From: Micromonospora citrea
Lineage (GTDB): Bacteria; Actinomycetota; Actinomycetes; Mycobacteriales; Micromonosporaceae
Direction: 5' to 3'
Assembly: GCF_900090315.1 (NCBI RefSeq)
Contig: NZ_FMHZ01000002.1
Span: forward strand, 6,604,501-6,668,500
DNA length: 64,000 nt
In this document: positions 25,386-34,138 of the stretch, one piece after another
Layout of the letters: every line of letters starts with the position of its first letter
Position numbering within the stretch: the stretch's first letter is position 1
Notes under the pieces: generated by a model
Told to the model about the DNA's origin: nothing
Seen by the model: the letters and a program-made list of their open reading frames with translations, nothing else
Database searches by the model: none
Translations under genes and position numbers: made by a program

Positions 25386-25441
25386 CCGACGGGTCGAGCG
25401 CCGTCCTCCGCAGCCACGGAGGACGGCGCTCGACCCGTCGG
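25386..25441. terminator. 25-bp perfect hairpin, bidirectional terminator
   Basis: 25386-25410 is the exact complement of 25417-25441, with a 6-base loop (CAGCCA). It sits 15 bases after the dehydrogenase stop and 49 bases from the end of the convergent secreted-protein gene. Confidence 0.8.
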
Positions 25442-25490
25442 ACCACCGGGACGGCGGAGCCGGCCCGACGCGTCGCGACGCGCGGGACGG

Positions 25491-25985
25491 TCAGCCGTTG
25501 TTGACGATCCAGGTGTACCCCTGGCAGCCGACCAGGGCGTCGCACGAGTACAGCCGGATACCGCTGCCACGGCCCCCGACCGCGTTGGGGCTCGTGCCGT
25601 TCTCGTAGAACTCCTTGTTGCAGTAGCCCCACACCCCGGTGGTCAGAGCGTTGCCGCAGGTGCCTCGCCGGTACAGCACCCAGGTACTTCCGTTGTGCAG
25701 CCAGTTCTCCCACTGGGCGTAGTGGCCGCGGCCGTTGGTGTAGCTGTCCACCACCCAGATCTTGTCGCCGTACTTCTGGAAACACGACCTGCCGCCCGGG
25801 CCGCCCTGGCAGACGGTGCTCGGCAGGCCGGGGGACGACGCGGCCACCACGTCGTCGTTCTCCCAACCGGGTGCCGCAGTCGTGATCGGACTCGCGGACG
25901 CCCCGGCGCTGGTCACGACAAGACCAGTGAGCACCAGGACGGCCGCTGCCGCCGCCGCGGCGAGGCGGGCTCGTAGCTTCTGCAT
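25491..25985 (-). CDS. Secreted cysteine-containing protein of unknown function
   Basis: A 164-residue protein with a Sec signal peptide (basic start MQKLRAR, a long Ala/Val/Leu core, cleavage near residues 30-33). GGAGGAGATC directly before the ATG at 25985 fixes the start. The mature part is rich in Trp, Tyr and Gly and has six Cys, probably three disulfides. No catalytic motif is recognised. It lies downstream of a two-component system on the same strand, with 124 bases between, and could be its output or ligand. Confidence 0.6.
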   Translation of the reverse strand: MQKLRARLAAAAAAAVLVLTGLVVTSAGASASPITTAAPGWENDDVVAASSPGLPSTVCQGGPGGRSCFQKYGDKIWVVDSYTNGRGHYAQWENWLHNGSTWVLYRRGTCGNALTTGVWGYCNKEFYENGTSPNAVGGRGSGIRLYSCDALVGCQGYTWIVNNG

Positions 25986-26109
25986 GATCTCCTCCGATTG
26001 GGTCGTGGGGGACACACGGCGTCGTGTCCGCCCGTCCACTGCCCGAAGGCTAGGGCGCGGCGCGGGTGCGTCGTGACGGTCGAGCGACCCACGACCCGGG
26101 TCGGGTTCC

Positions 26110-26766
26110 CTACAACTCGTCGAGCCGGACGAGACCGTCCTGGATGGCCCGGGCGACCAGCGCGGCCTTCGTGGAGGCGGGACGCCCGGCGTTGGCGTAC
26201 CGGATGCGGACCCGGTCGATGTAGCTGTTGACCGTGCGCACCGACAGGCCGAGCTTGCGGGCCACCATCTCCTTGGACTCGCAGGCGAACCAGCTGACCA
26301 GCACGTCGGTCTCCCTCGGCGTGAGCCGTGGCCGGTCGGGTCGGGCGTCCGTGCTGATGGCGCGGGCCATCGACGGCGACGTGTAGGGCAGGTCCGCGCC
26401 CGCCGCGCGGATCGCGTGGACCAGGTGGCCGGGCCCCTCCGTCTTGGCCAGACAGGTGAACGCGCCGAGGTCGAGGCACGTGAGGATCGTGTCGCGGTCC
26501 TCCCGCATGGTGTAGACGATCACCCGGCGGCCGGCCTCGACGAGCCGTCGCAGGTCGGGGTACGCCGGGACCTGCCCGTCGAGCAGCAGGTCGAGCACGA
26601 TGACGTCGGCGTAGAGGCCCGGATCCGTCCACGCCACCGCCGGTGTCCCGCCGGAGTCGACGACCCGGACCGGCGGGTCGGCGGCGGCACACCACGCCTC
26701 GATCCCGGAGACGATCGCCGGGTGGTCGTCGACGACCACCACCGTGTTCAGCCCCGCGGTCGCCAT
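26110..26766 (-). CDS. LuxR/NarL-family response regulator
   Basis: A 218-residue protein. The receiver domain has the acidic pair (VVVVDDHP), the phosphorylatable Asp in VIVLDLLLDG and the conserved Lys in CLAKTEG. The C-terminal LuxR helix-turn-helix is LTPRETDVLVSWF plus LGLSVRTVNSYIDRVRIRY. GGAGG 5 bases upstream supports the ATG at 26766. It overlaps the preceding kinase-like gene by 19 bases and is the likely partner of the true kinase two genes upstream. Confidence 0.85.
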   Translation of the reverse strand: MATAGLNTVVVVDDHPAIVSGIEAWCAAADPPVRVVDSGGTPAVAWTDPGLYADVIVLDLLLDGQVPAYPDLRRLVEAGRRVIVYTMREDRDTILTCLDLGAFTCLAKTEGPGHLVHAIRAAGADLPYTSPSMARAISTDARPDRPRLTPRETDVLVSWFACESKEMVARKLGLSVRTVNSYIDRVRIRYANAGRPASTKAALVARAIQDGLVRLDEL

Positions 26767-27872
26767 GTGGCCTCCACCCACACTCTCGACCCGTCCACGA
26801 GTCGGTTGACGGCGACGTCGTCATGGCCGGCGGCGCCGCCCGAGGGATCGGTACCGGCAAGCTCGTCGGCCCCGACGTCGGCGAGGACGCTCACCGTGAC
26901 GCCGGCGGTCGACCCGAGCACCGTGACCCGCGCCTGCGAGGTGGCCCTCGCCGTGACGCGCAGCGCGGGATCGGTCAACGCGCGACGTACCGCCAGGGGC
27001 GGCGTCGGCCAGGCCCCGCACGTTCCGATGTAGATCGCGACCCCGTTGCGCTCGGCCGGATCCAGGCAGGCGCGTAGCTCGTGCAACAGCGGGTCGGCCG
27101 CCTCGTCGTGTTCGGCGAACAGGCGGCGTAGTCGTGCCGCCGCCACGGCGTAGGCGCCGCGGACCCGTTCGTCGCCCAGGTTCGCCGAACCCCTCGCCAG
27201 GTCGGCCAGCAGCGGCATGGCCGTGGCGGTGAGGTCCGCGCACCTCGACCGGCGGTCGGCGTGCAGGTGCTCCGCGATGGCCTCGGCGGTGCGGACCCGC
27301 TCCGCGTCGGCCGTCGCGGCTGCCGAGGCGGCCACGAGGCCACGCAGCGCGACGGCGCCGGCCAGGACCGGCAGCTCGCAGCCGAGCATGACCACGGTGA
27401 CGACGACCAGGTCGTCGGTCTCGTGCCGCTGCCCGACCAGGGCGAGCTGCGTGAAGCTCGCGACGGTGTACGCGCCGAGGAAGACGGCCGCGCCCACGAC
27501 GCTGCGGTCGACGAGCAGCAGCAGCCCGAACCAGCCGATGACGCCGTAGGACCACTCCTCCTCGGACATGAGGTCGGCGGCCGGGATCCCGGTGGTCGCC
27601 AGCGCCGCCGCCACGACCACCGCCGCCACCAGGACCCGGCGCGGCCGGCCGAGCGGCTCGTCCCGCAGGATCCGCACCCCGGCCACCACGACGACCACGG
27701 TGAGGATCGCGAAGGCGAGCACCTGGCGCGCCAGGCTGCTGTAGGTCTGCGGGTTCGCGACCAGCAGCGGCAGGGCGAAGCCGAACAACGTGGTGGCCGC
27801 GATCGCCAGCGTGGCCAGGCGTAACCCGCGCAGCAGCTTTCCCGCCATCAGGTGGGGAAGCGGCTCAGCCAC
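26748..27872 (-). CDS. Membrane protein resembling a degenerate histidine kinase
   Basis: A 374-residue protein with about five N-terminal membrane segments (to about residue 165) and a cytoplasmic part of 200 residues. The position and helical segment look like a NarL-type kinase, but I see no H-box histidine with the usual LHD pattern and no N-box or G-box of the ATPase domain. GTG at 27872 is preceded by GGAGG at 6 bases and overlaps the true kinase gene by 8 bases. It may be a pseudokinase that partners or inhibits it. Confidence 0.6.
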   Translation of the reverse strand: MAEPLPHLMAGKLLRGLRLATLAIAATTLFGFALPLLVANPQTYSSLARQVLAFAILTVVVVVAGVRILRDEPLGRPRRVLVAAVVVAAALATTGIPAADLMSEEEWSYGVIGWFGLLLLVDRSVVGAAVFLGAYTVASFTQLALVGQRHETDDLVVVTVVMLGCELPVLAGAVALRGLVAASAAATADAERVRTAEAIAEHLHADRRSRCADLTATAMPLLADLARGSANLGDERVRGAYAVAAARLRRLFAEHDEAADPLLHELRACLDPAERNGVAIYIGTCGAWPTPPLAVRRALTDPALRVTARATSQARVTVLGSTAGVTVSVLADVGADELAGTDPSGGAAGHDDVAVNRLVDGSRVWVEATWRPRG

Positions 27873-29016
27873 TCGGCACCTCCAGGGAGACCAGGGTGCC
27901 GGCGCCGGGACGGGACGTCACGACCGCCCGCCCGCCGACCCGCGCCACGCGCTGCGCTATGGACTGCGACACCCCGCGCCGGTGCGGCGGCACCCCCTCC
28001 GGCGCGAAGCCCCCGCCCCGGTCGGAGACCTCCACCAGGATCCGGCCACCCGCCGGCCTGACCACCAGTTCCGCGGTGTCGACGCCGGAATGGCGGGCCA
28101 CGTTCGTCAGCGCCTCCCGGACCGCCGCGCTGACCGCCGTGGCCCGGACCGCCGGCATCGGCAGGGCCGCCGGCGCGCGCACGTCCACCGCGACCGGGGC
28201 GTGCCGCGCCACCTGGGCCAGCAGCCGTACGAGGTCCGTGTCGCCGCCGGGAAGGCCGGGCTGCCCGGCCAGGACCTCCAGGTCGCGGGCGGCCTGCTCG
28301 GCCAGCCACGGCTCGGTGCCGTCGACCATGCGTGCGCCTACCGCGAGCAGGGTGGCTGCCGCGGTGTCGTGCAGCACCGCCAGGTGCTCCCGCTCGTCCG
28401 CACGCCGGGCAGCCGCGACCGCCGCTTCGCGCCGGGCCCGTGCGCTGGCCGCGAGGGCGAGGTCGGCCTGTCGGGCCCCGGCCCGGACGAGCAGGAACAG
28501 CACCCTGGACAGGCCGGCCTCGGCGAAGGTCCACAGGCCGAGCGGAACGGTGCCCCACCAGGTGTCGGGCAGGGCGAGGGCGTTCCCGGCCAGGTGCGCC
28601 ACCACGACCGCGGCGGTCAGCAGCACGCCGCCGGCCGCGGTGGTGAGCCACTGGTGGGCGACGGCCGTGACCGACACGAGGGCGAGAACCCAGTTCGTGC
28701 TGTCCGCCACCGCGTCCGGGGGCACGGTCCACCGTTGGGTCAGGCACAGCAGCATGATCACCAGCGTGTCCGCGGGCAACAGCCAGCGCCGGGAGCTGAA
28801 GCGGGCGTACGCGACGGTCCAGGCGACGAGCCCGACGACCGTGCCGACGACCAGGGCACGCCGGTCCGGGCCGGCCTGGAACAGCGCGGCGCCGCTCACG
28901 CAGCACAGCGCCGTGGCGCGCATGACCACGGCGTACCGTCGGCCCAACCGGTGCGACTCGCGTTCGGTGGCACCTGCGGGCCCGGGCGGTGCCGGCCCCG
29001 GTCGCCACGGATTCAT
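27865..29016 (-). CDS. Sensor histidine kinase (NarL/HisKA_3 type)
   Basis: A 383-residue kinase. About five membrane helices fill the first half with no large outer domain. The dimerisation/phosphoacceptor helix contains HLAVLHDTAAATLLA, where His of LHDT is the likely phosphate site. The ATPase domain has the N-box EALTNVARHSG and DRGGGF. It is the first gene of a three-gene operon with a kinase-like protein and a LuxR-type regulator. Confidence 0.82.
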   Translation of the reverse strand: MNPWRPGPAPPGPAGATERESHRLGRRYAVVMRATALCCVSGAALFQAGPDRRALVVGTVVGLVAWTVAYARFSSRRWLLPADTLVIMLLCLTQRWTVPPDAVADSTNWVLALVSVTAVAHQWLTTAAGGVLLTAAVVVAHLAGNALALPDTWWGTVPLGLWTFAEAGLSRVLFLLVRAGARQADLALAASARARREAAVAAARRADEREHLAVLHDTAAATLLAVGARMVDGTEPWLAEQAARDLEVLAGQPGLPGGDTDLVRLLAQVARHAPVAVDVRAPAALPMPAVRATAVSAAVREALTNVARHSGVDTAELVVRPAGGRILVEVSDRGGGFAPEGVPPHRRGVSQSIAQRVARVGGRAVVTSRPGAGTLVSLEVPSG

Positions 29017-29210
29017 GACGGCGTCCCGTCCTTCGGTCGAAACAGGCTCACCCCAGGTGGCACGGCCTGCCCGGCAAGGTGGCGCGCCTCCTGGCCGACG
29101 AGTCCTGTCGAACGTTCACCCCGAGCCAGCGTAGGTGCGTCATCGACCGGTGTCTCCGTCGAGTCGCATTCGAGTCAGACGGCGCCGGGCGGGCGGGGAC
29201 GGTGGGTGGA

Positions 29211-29825
29211 TCAGCGCACGGTCCCGTCCCACTGCCAGGTCGTCCGCCGGGGCAGCCCGGGCAGCGCGGTCCGACCGGTGCACCAGAGCAGGGTGTCCGA
29301 GGGACGGTGCCCGGTCGGCGCGTCGGGGAACAGCCGAGCCACGGCGGCGACGCTGGCCTGCTCCGGCGGCGCCCAGGTGACGCCGAGGGCGCGGGCGATG
29401 TCGTACGTGTGCGCGGTCAGCTCGACGATCCCCATCGCGGCGAACCCGGCCGGGTCGGAGTGGCCCCACGGGTGCCAGGCCCGCACCTGCCCGACGCTGT
29501 GCCGGACCGTGCCGGCCAGCAGCGTCGCGGCGATCCCGATGCCCTCCAGGCAGGCCGTGATCTCCGCCTGCGGGTCGAGCGCGGCGAACAGGGTGATGTA
29601 CCTGTCGGTGGGGCGAGCGATGAGCAGGCCCGCGTATCCGACCAGGCCCAGAGCCAGATGGTCGAGGGTCTGGCGGCAGGTCCAGTCGAGACCGGCGGCG
29701 GGGACCGACCAGTCCCGGTCGGCGCCGCCGGCGAGGACCGCCCGGCACTCGTCCGACGTGGCGGAGACCAGGTCGGCCCAGGCCCGGGTGTCGCCGGGGA
29801 GCGCCGTCGTCGGTGACGCGGTCAT
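29211..29825 (-). CDS. DinB/maleylpyruvate-isomerase-like protein
   Basis: A 204-residue four-helix protein of the mycothiol-dependent DinB-like fold. The segment WTCRQTLDHLALGL carries one His, and HTYDIARALG another in the usual metal-site position. ATG at 29825 is preceded by AGGTGA; it starts 2 bases after the reductase stop, and an overlapping GTG is at 29831. Substrate unknown. Confidence 0.6.
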   Translation of the reverse strand: MTASPTTALPGDTRAWADLVSATSDECRAVLAGGADRDWSVPAAGLDWTCRQTLDHLALGLVGYAGLLIARPTDRYITLFAALDPQAEITACLEGIGIAATLLAGTVRHSVGQVRAWHPWGHSDPAGFAAMGIVELTAHTYDIARALGVTWAPPEQASVAAVARLFPDAPTGHRPSDTLLWCTGRTALPGLPRRTTWQWDGTVR

Positions 29826-29827
29826 GG

Positions 29828-30712
29828 TCACCTCGCCCCGGCCGACGGGCGCAGGACCGTGATCAGGCTCGCGTAGCTGTCCGCGCCGTGGCCGCCGGCC
29901 TCCGCCTTGCGCATCATGTCCCGCAGCAACTCGGGCAGCGCGTTGTCGACGCCCCGGTCGGCGGCGGCGTGGATGAGGTGCTCGATGGCCGCGATCTGGA
30001 TGTCGACGGTCGCGTCGTCGCCCGGGTACCGTCCGGCGTCCACCTGACCGGCGTACCGGGTCAGGAAGGTGCCGACCGTCGCCAACCAGCGCAGCGCCAC
30101 CGGCGTGAACGCCGTGGCTGGCGTCCGCTCCGCGCCGACCAGGGCGGTGCCGTGCAGCCAGCCGGTCATGGTCGACCACATCAGGCCGAGCAGCGCCACG
30201 TCGTAGAGCGAGGCCAGCCCCGGGTCGGTGCCCAGGTGCAGCGGGTCGCCCAGCGCCGCCAGGGTCGGCCGGTGAGTGGTGAAGGCCGCCTCCGCGCCAG
30301 CGAAGAGGAACATCACCTCCGGACTGCCGACTCCCGGTGGTGTCGTCATGATCGCTCCGTCGAGGTAGTCGACCCCGTGCGTCGCGGCCCAGGTGGCCGT
30401 CTCCCGGGCCTGCTCGGGCGAGCCGGAGGTGAGGTTGACCAGGGTCCGGCCGGCGAGCGCGTCGACGACCGGGTCGAGGACGGCGTGCACCGCGGCGTAG
30501 TCCCGCAGGCAGACGACGACGAGACGGCTCGCCGTGATCGCCTCCCGGGGCGTCTCCGCGACGCGGACGCCCCGGTCGGCCACGGCCCGGGCCCTGCCGG
30601 CGGACCGGTTCCAGGCCGTGACCGGGTGGCCGGTTTCCACGAGGGTGGTGGCCAGCGCCGATCCCATCTGGCCCAGCCCGACGACGGTCACCGGTGCGCG
30701 TCCGGTATCCAT
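29828..30712 (-). CDS. NAD(P)-dependent reductase, imine reductase/6PGDH-like
   Basis: A 294-residue two-domain protein. The N-terminal Rossmann motif is VTVVGLGQMGSALA, and VNLTSGSPEQARE matches the cofactor/substrate loop of beta-hydroxyacid dehydrogenases and imine reductases. AAGGAG 6 bases before the ATG at 30712 decides it over the ATG at 30718. It is divergent from a GlxA-type regulator 124 bases away that probably controls it together with the DinB-like gene. Confidence 0.8.
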   Translation of the reverse strand: MDTGRAPVTVVGLGQMGSALATTLVETGHPVTAWNRSAGRARAVADRGVRVAETPREAITASRLVVVCLRDYAAVHAVLDPVVDALAGRTLVNLTSGSPEQARETATWAATHGVDYLDGAIMTTPPGVGSPEVMFLFAGAEAAFTTHRPTLAALGDPLHLGTDPGLASLYDVALLGLMWSTMTGWLHGTALVGAERTPATAFTPVALRWLATVGTFLTRYAGQVDAGRYPGDDATVDIQIAAIEHLIHAAADRGVDNALPELLRDMMRKAEAGGHGADSYASLITVLRPSAGAR

Positions 30713-30836
30713 GTACATCTCCTTGTCCGTGGTGCTGCGGTCGATCAGGTACGCCGCAACCCTCGCAGCGTCGGACGCGCCCGGACAGTGGCACTGGTGC
30801 CGGCTGTCACCAAATTCCTGCCATAGGATCGGCGGC

Positions 30837-31844
30837 GTGAGCGTGGGAACCGTCGCCGTGGTGGTGACCGAGCAGATCGGGCTCCCCTCGTGGGACCTCT
30901 ACGAGCTCGCCATACCGTGCACGGTCTTCGGCAAGCCGCAGCCCGACCTCGTCGACCCGTGGTACGAGCTGCGGCTCTGCGGGATGGATCCGGGGCCGGC
31001 CGACCGCCCGGCGGAGTCCGGCATCGCGATGCGCTGCCGGTACGGGCTCGACGACCTGGTCGGCGCCGACACGGTGATCGTGCCGTCGGTGCCTGACGCC
31101 TGCGTCGAGGACGGCGCGCCGCTGCCGGCGGAGCTGGTCACGGCGCTGCGCCGGGCGTACGACTCGGGCGCCCGGATGGTGTCGCTGTGCACCGGGGCCT
31201 TCGCGCTGGCCGAGGCCGGGCTGCTCGACGGCCGCCGCGCCACCGCGCACTGGATGCACACCGCGCAGCTCGCGGCGCGCTACCCGAAGGTGCTGGTCGA
31301 CGACTCGGTGCTCTACGTCGACGACGGTGACGTGCTGACCAGCGCGGGGTTGACGGCCGGGCTCGACCTGTGTCTGCACCTGGTGCGTCGGGACCTAGGT
31401 GCGCACGTCGCCAACCAGCTCGCCCGGCGGATGGTGGTGCCCGCCCACCGGCCGGGCGGTCAGGCGCAGTTCATCGACCTGTCAGTGCCGGTCCGGGACG
31501 ACGCGGGTCTGGCGCCCGTGCTGGAATGGGCCCGCGCCCGCCTGGACCGCCCGTTGACGGTGGAGGACCTGGCGCGTCGGGCGTCGATGAGCCCGCGCAC
31601 GTTCTATCGGCGGCTACACGCGGCCACCGGCACGACACCGGTGCAGTGGCTGCTCCAGCAGCGCCTGGCCCGGGCGCAGGATCTGCTGGAGACGACCGGC
31701 CTGTCGATGGAGAAGATCGGCGAGCTGAGCGGGCTCGGCACCGCCAACAACCTCCGTCACCACTTCCTGAAGCAGGTCGGGGTGTCGCCGCGCGAATACC
31801 GGCGGGCCTTCTCCCGGACGGTGCGGCAGCCGCACGTCGCCTGA
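30837..31844 (+). CDS. GlxA-type AraC-family regulator with DJ-1/PfpI domain
   Basis: A 335-residue regulator. The N-terminal half is a DJ-1/PfpI-like domain with Cys in the nucleophile position (MVSLCTGAFALAE). The C-terminal half has two AraC helix-turn-helix units (LTVEDLARRASMSPRTFYRRL, then SMEKIGELSGLGTANNLRHHF). The GTG at 30837 follows a possible -10 box (TAGGAT, 30824-30829) by only 7 bases, so the mRNA may be leaderless. It is divergent from the imine-reductase-like gene. Confidence 0.85.
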   Translation: MSVGTVAVVVTEQIGLPSWDLYELAIPCTVFGKPQPDLVDPWYELRLCGMDPGPADRPAESGIAMRCRYGLDDLVGADTVIVPSVPDACVEDGAPLPAELVTALRRAYDSGARMVSLCTGAFALAEAGLLDGRRATAHWMHTAQLAARYPKVLVDDSVLYVDDGDVLTSAGLTAGLDLCLHLVRRDLGAHVANQLARRMVVPAHRPGGQAQFIDLSVPVRDDAGLAPVLEWARARLDRPLTVEDLARRASMSPRTFYRRLHAATGTTPVQWLLQQRLARAQDLLETTGLSMEKIGELSGLGTANNLRHHFLKQVGVSPREYRRAFSRTVRQPHVA

Positions 31845-32147
31845 CACTGCGGACGTCGGGGGTGCGGCGCCCGGTCCGACCGTGGGCACGGCGGGCCGGG
31901 CAGCGATGGGCTTGACCCGGCGCCGGACCACCGAACGGGGGCGACCGCCGGGCCGTCGGCCACGGCGCCGACGCCGCTGTGGGCCGTGCCGCCGGCGATC
32001 CACGAGGACGAGGCATGAACGGCGCACACCGCTGGTGGCCGAACGTTGACGGTTCCCGTGTGGATCGCCGGCGGCGCATCCCGCCGCTGCCGGTCGGTCC
32101 GCAGCCGGTGGCTGCGCCGCCCGGCAGCGGCGTGGCGTGGCGTGGCG
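31845..32147. other. Intergenic region without a recognisable gene
   Basis: A 303-base gap between convergent genes. It is GC-rich with several weak stem-forming stretches. Short open frames here lack a ribosome site and protein-like composition. Four copies of GGCGT run in tandem near 32130-32150. Confidence 0.5.
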
Positions 32148-32534
32148 TCAGAGCGCCGCGGGCTGCTCCGCGGCGGGCCTCGCGCCGTCCGCGAGCTTCA
32201 GCCAGACGACCCCCGCGATGATCACAGCCAGCCAGAACGCCCGGGTGGGAGTGAGGGACTCGTCGAAGAACACCGGGCCGAGGACGGCCGCGCCGACGGC
32301 GCCGATGCCCGCCCAGACGGCGTAGCCGATGCCGACATCGATGTTCCGCAGGGCGAGGCTGAGGCAGAAGAGCGTCAGGAGGAAGAAGACGACGGCGGAG
32401 ACGGACCAGCCGATGCGGGTGAATCCTTCGCTGCCGCCGACGCTGAGCGCGTAGCCGACTTCGAACGCTCCGGCCAGGAGCAGCACGAGCCAGGCGCCGG
32501 CCTTCGTGTGGTGTCGGGCAACTGCCGCGGTCAT
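32148..32534 (-). CDS. SMR family efflux subunit (second of a pair, SugE/Gdx-like)
   Basis: A 128-residue protein with four membrane helices. The key acidic residue of the SMR family is Glu25 in helix 1 (LLAGAFEVGYAL), and GIGYAVWAGIGAVG is the family signature. It is longer at the N-terminus than its partner encoded just upstream. The two unequal genes suggest a heterodimeric, antiparallel proton-coupled pump for cationic compounds or guanidinium. Confidence 0.85.
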   Translation of the reverse strand: MTAAVARHHTKAGAWLVLLLAGAFEVGYALSVGGSEGFTRIGWSVSAVVFFLLTLFCLSLALRNIDVGIGYAVWAGIGAVGAAVLGPVFFDESLTPTRAFWLAVIIAGVVWLKLADGARPAAEQPAAL

Positions 32535-32598
32535 GGAAGTGGTCCTTTCGATCGGGTCGAGGGTGTGGACGGGGCCGGCGTGAGCGCCGGCCGGTCGG

Positions 32599-32919
32599 TC
32601 ACGCCGCTCCACTGAGCTGCAGTCCGACGACGCCGCCGATGACGACGAGGATGCCGAGGAGTTTCCGCACGCTCAGGCGCTGCCCGATGAACAGCGCGCC
32701 GACGACGACGATCCCGACCCCCGCCACGGAGGTCCAGAGCGCGTAGCCGACGCCGACGTCGAAGGTCAGCAGCGCCAGGCTGAGGAAGAAGGTCGCGATC
32801 GCGCCGCTGACGAGGGTCGCGACGGTCCACCACAGGTGGGTGAAGCCTCTCGCCTTGCTCGCCGCGAAGGCCACCGTGATCTCGAAGACGACGGCGATGC
32901 CCAGGTGGATCCAGTTCAT
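32599..32919 (-). CDS. SMR family efflux subunit (first of a pair)
   Basis: A 106-residue four-helix protein with the SMR acidic residue at Glu13 (VVFEITVAF) and the signature VGVGYALWTSVAGVG. AAGGA 6 bases upstream supports the ATG at 32919, which overlaps the deaminase-like stop (ATGA). It and the next gene are paired SMR proteins. Confidence 0.85.
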   Translation of the reverse strand: MNWIHLGIAVVFEITVAFAASKARGFTHLWWTVATLVSGAIATFFLSLALLTFDVGVGYALWTSVAGVGIVVVGALFIGQRLSVRKLLGILVVIGGVVGLQLSGAA

Positions 32920-33434
32920 GCTGTTCCTTTCGTTAGCGGGGAGAAGGGGTGCGCGCGCCGTCCGGTGGCGAGGAGGCGGAAGCGCTCGAACGGCTCCAGT
33001 GCCCGTGCGACAGGCAGGCGGTGCACGGGGACGGGCAGGGCGGAACGGTCGATCCGGAACGCGGGGTAGCTTCCGCGATAGTCGAATCCGTACGCCGCGA
33101 CGGTGTCGGCGTCCACGGCGACGTGGACTCGCCCGACCCCGTGGTCGAGGGCGAAGCGGTAGCACAGGCCGCACGGCTCGCCCGTCGCCAGCAGCCGGGT
33201 GCCCGCCAGGTCGCCGCCGTCGCGGTCGCGCAGCGCGGCCCGCATCGCGACGATCTCGGCGTGCGCGGTCGGGTCTCCCGATTCCCGTACGAGGTTGACC
33301 CCGGGCGTCGAGACGTAGCCGTCCTCGCCGACGAGCACGCCCACGAACGGCAGGCCGCCGCCCTCGACGTGGCGGACGCCGAACTGCACCGCGTCGGCCA
33401 TGAGCGACGCCAGCGCCGCGTCGGTCCAGCTCAT
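32916..33434 (-). CDS. Cytidine/guanine-deaminase-like zinc enzyme
   Basis: A 172-residue protein with the zinc deaminase motifs THAEI-type (TAHAEIVAM, His and Glu) and PC-x2-C (GEPCGLC). These place it in the cytidine deaminase-like superfamily, nearest to guanine or tRNA-type deaminases. Start and stop both overlap the neighbours by ATGA, so translation is coupled. Its presence in a pump operon is unusual; it may detoxify a nucleobase-like or guanidino compound that the SMR pair exports. Confidence 0.75.
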   Translation of the reverse strand: MSWTDAALASLMADAVQFGVRHVEGGGLPFVGVLVGEDGYVSTPGVNLVRESGDPTAHAEIVAMRAALRDRDGGDLAGTRLLATGEPCGLCYRFALDHGVGRVHVAVDADTVAAYGFDYRGSYPAFRIDRSALPVPVHRLPVARALEPFERFRLLATGRRAHPFSPLTKGTA

Positions 33435-34042
33435 CGCGGTGACTCCCGACCGGCCGCCTCGTCCACGGCCCTCTTCAGGCGGTTCGCGTCGAGCACCCCG
33501 GAATGGAGGCGGCCACCGATGCGGAAGCTGGGCACGGCGCGTACGCCCACCGAATCGGCCGCGTACCGTTGGTCGGCGAGTTGGCGGGAGCGTCGTGCCT
33601 CGCTCGCCAGCGAGCGTTGCACCTCGGACCGGTCGAGACCGACCGCGGCGCCGACGTCGACGATCACCTCGTCATCGCCGATGTCGCGGTCGTGCTGGAA
33701 GAACGCGCGGAACATCGCCGACGAGTACTCCCGCGCGACGCCGCGTTCCGTCGCCAGTTGCAGGGCCATGAACGCCTTGGCGGTGCGTGGCTGCGGAGAA
33801 ACCGAGGGCAGGACGACGTCCACGCCGAGCCGCCGCGCCAGCGGGTGGACGGAGGCGCGCCAGACCCGTGGCAGGTAGTCGTCCTCCGGCCTCAGCGTCG
33901 GCACCGGATCGGGTCGCAGCTCGTACGGCCGGACGACGACCTCGACGTCGCGTTCGCGCTCCAGTTCCGCCACCGCGTCCTCGACGAGGAAGCAGTAGGG
34001 GCACACGTAGTCCACGAACAGCTCCACAGTGGTGGTGCTCAC
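33431..34042 (-). CDS. DsbA-family (FrnE-like) thioredoxin-fold oxidoreductase
   Basis: A 203-residue protein with the active site CPYC near the N-terminus (VDYVCPYCFLVED) and the all-helical insert of DsbA/FrnE proteins. No signal peptide is present, so it acts in the cytoplasm. GTG at 34042 is the best start. It heads a four-gene operon with a deaminase-like enzyme and the SMR pair. Confidence 0.8.
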   Translation of the reverse strand: MSTTTVELFVDYVCPYCFLVEDAVAELERERDVEVVVRPYELRPDPVPTLRPEDDYLPRVWRASVHPLARRLGVDVVLPSVSPQPRTAKAFMALQLATERGVAREYSSAMFRAFFQHDRDIGDDEVIVDVGAAVGLDRSEVQRSLASEARRSRQLADQRYAADSVGVRAVPSFRIGGRLHSGVLDANRLKRAVDEAAGRESPR

Positions 34043-34138
34043 TCTTCCCCGCTCCGCTGCGGAACCGAGGTTGGCTGTGCATACATGTGTCGGCTTCGGG
34101 GCGGCGTCGATGGAGCCCCGACGGCTGCCGCACTCAAG

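Noticed and set aside
26748..27872. Annotation of this gene as an active histidine kinase
   Set aside because: No H-box or N-box could be found, so it was called kinase-like only.
31979..32221. Small open frame between the GlxA-type regulator and the SMR gene
   Set aside because: It has no ribosome site, biased Arg/Pro/Gly composition and overlaps the opposite-strand SMR gene end.
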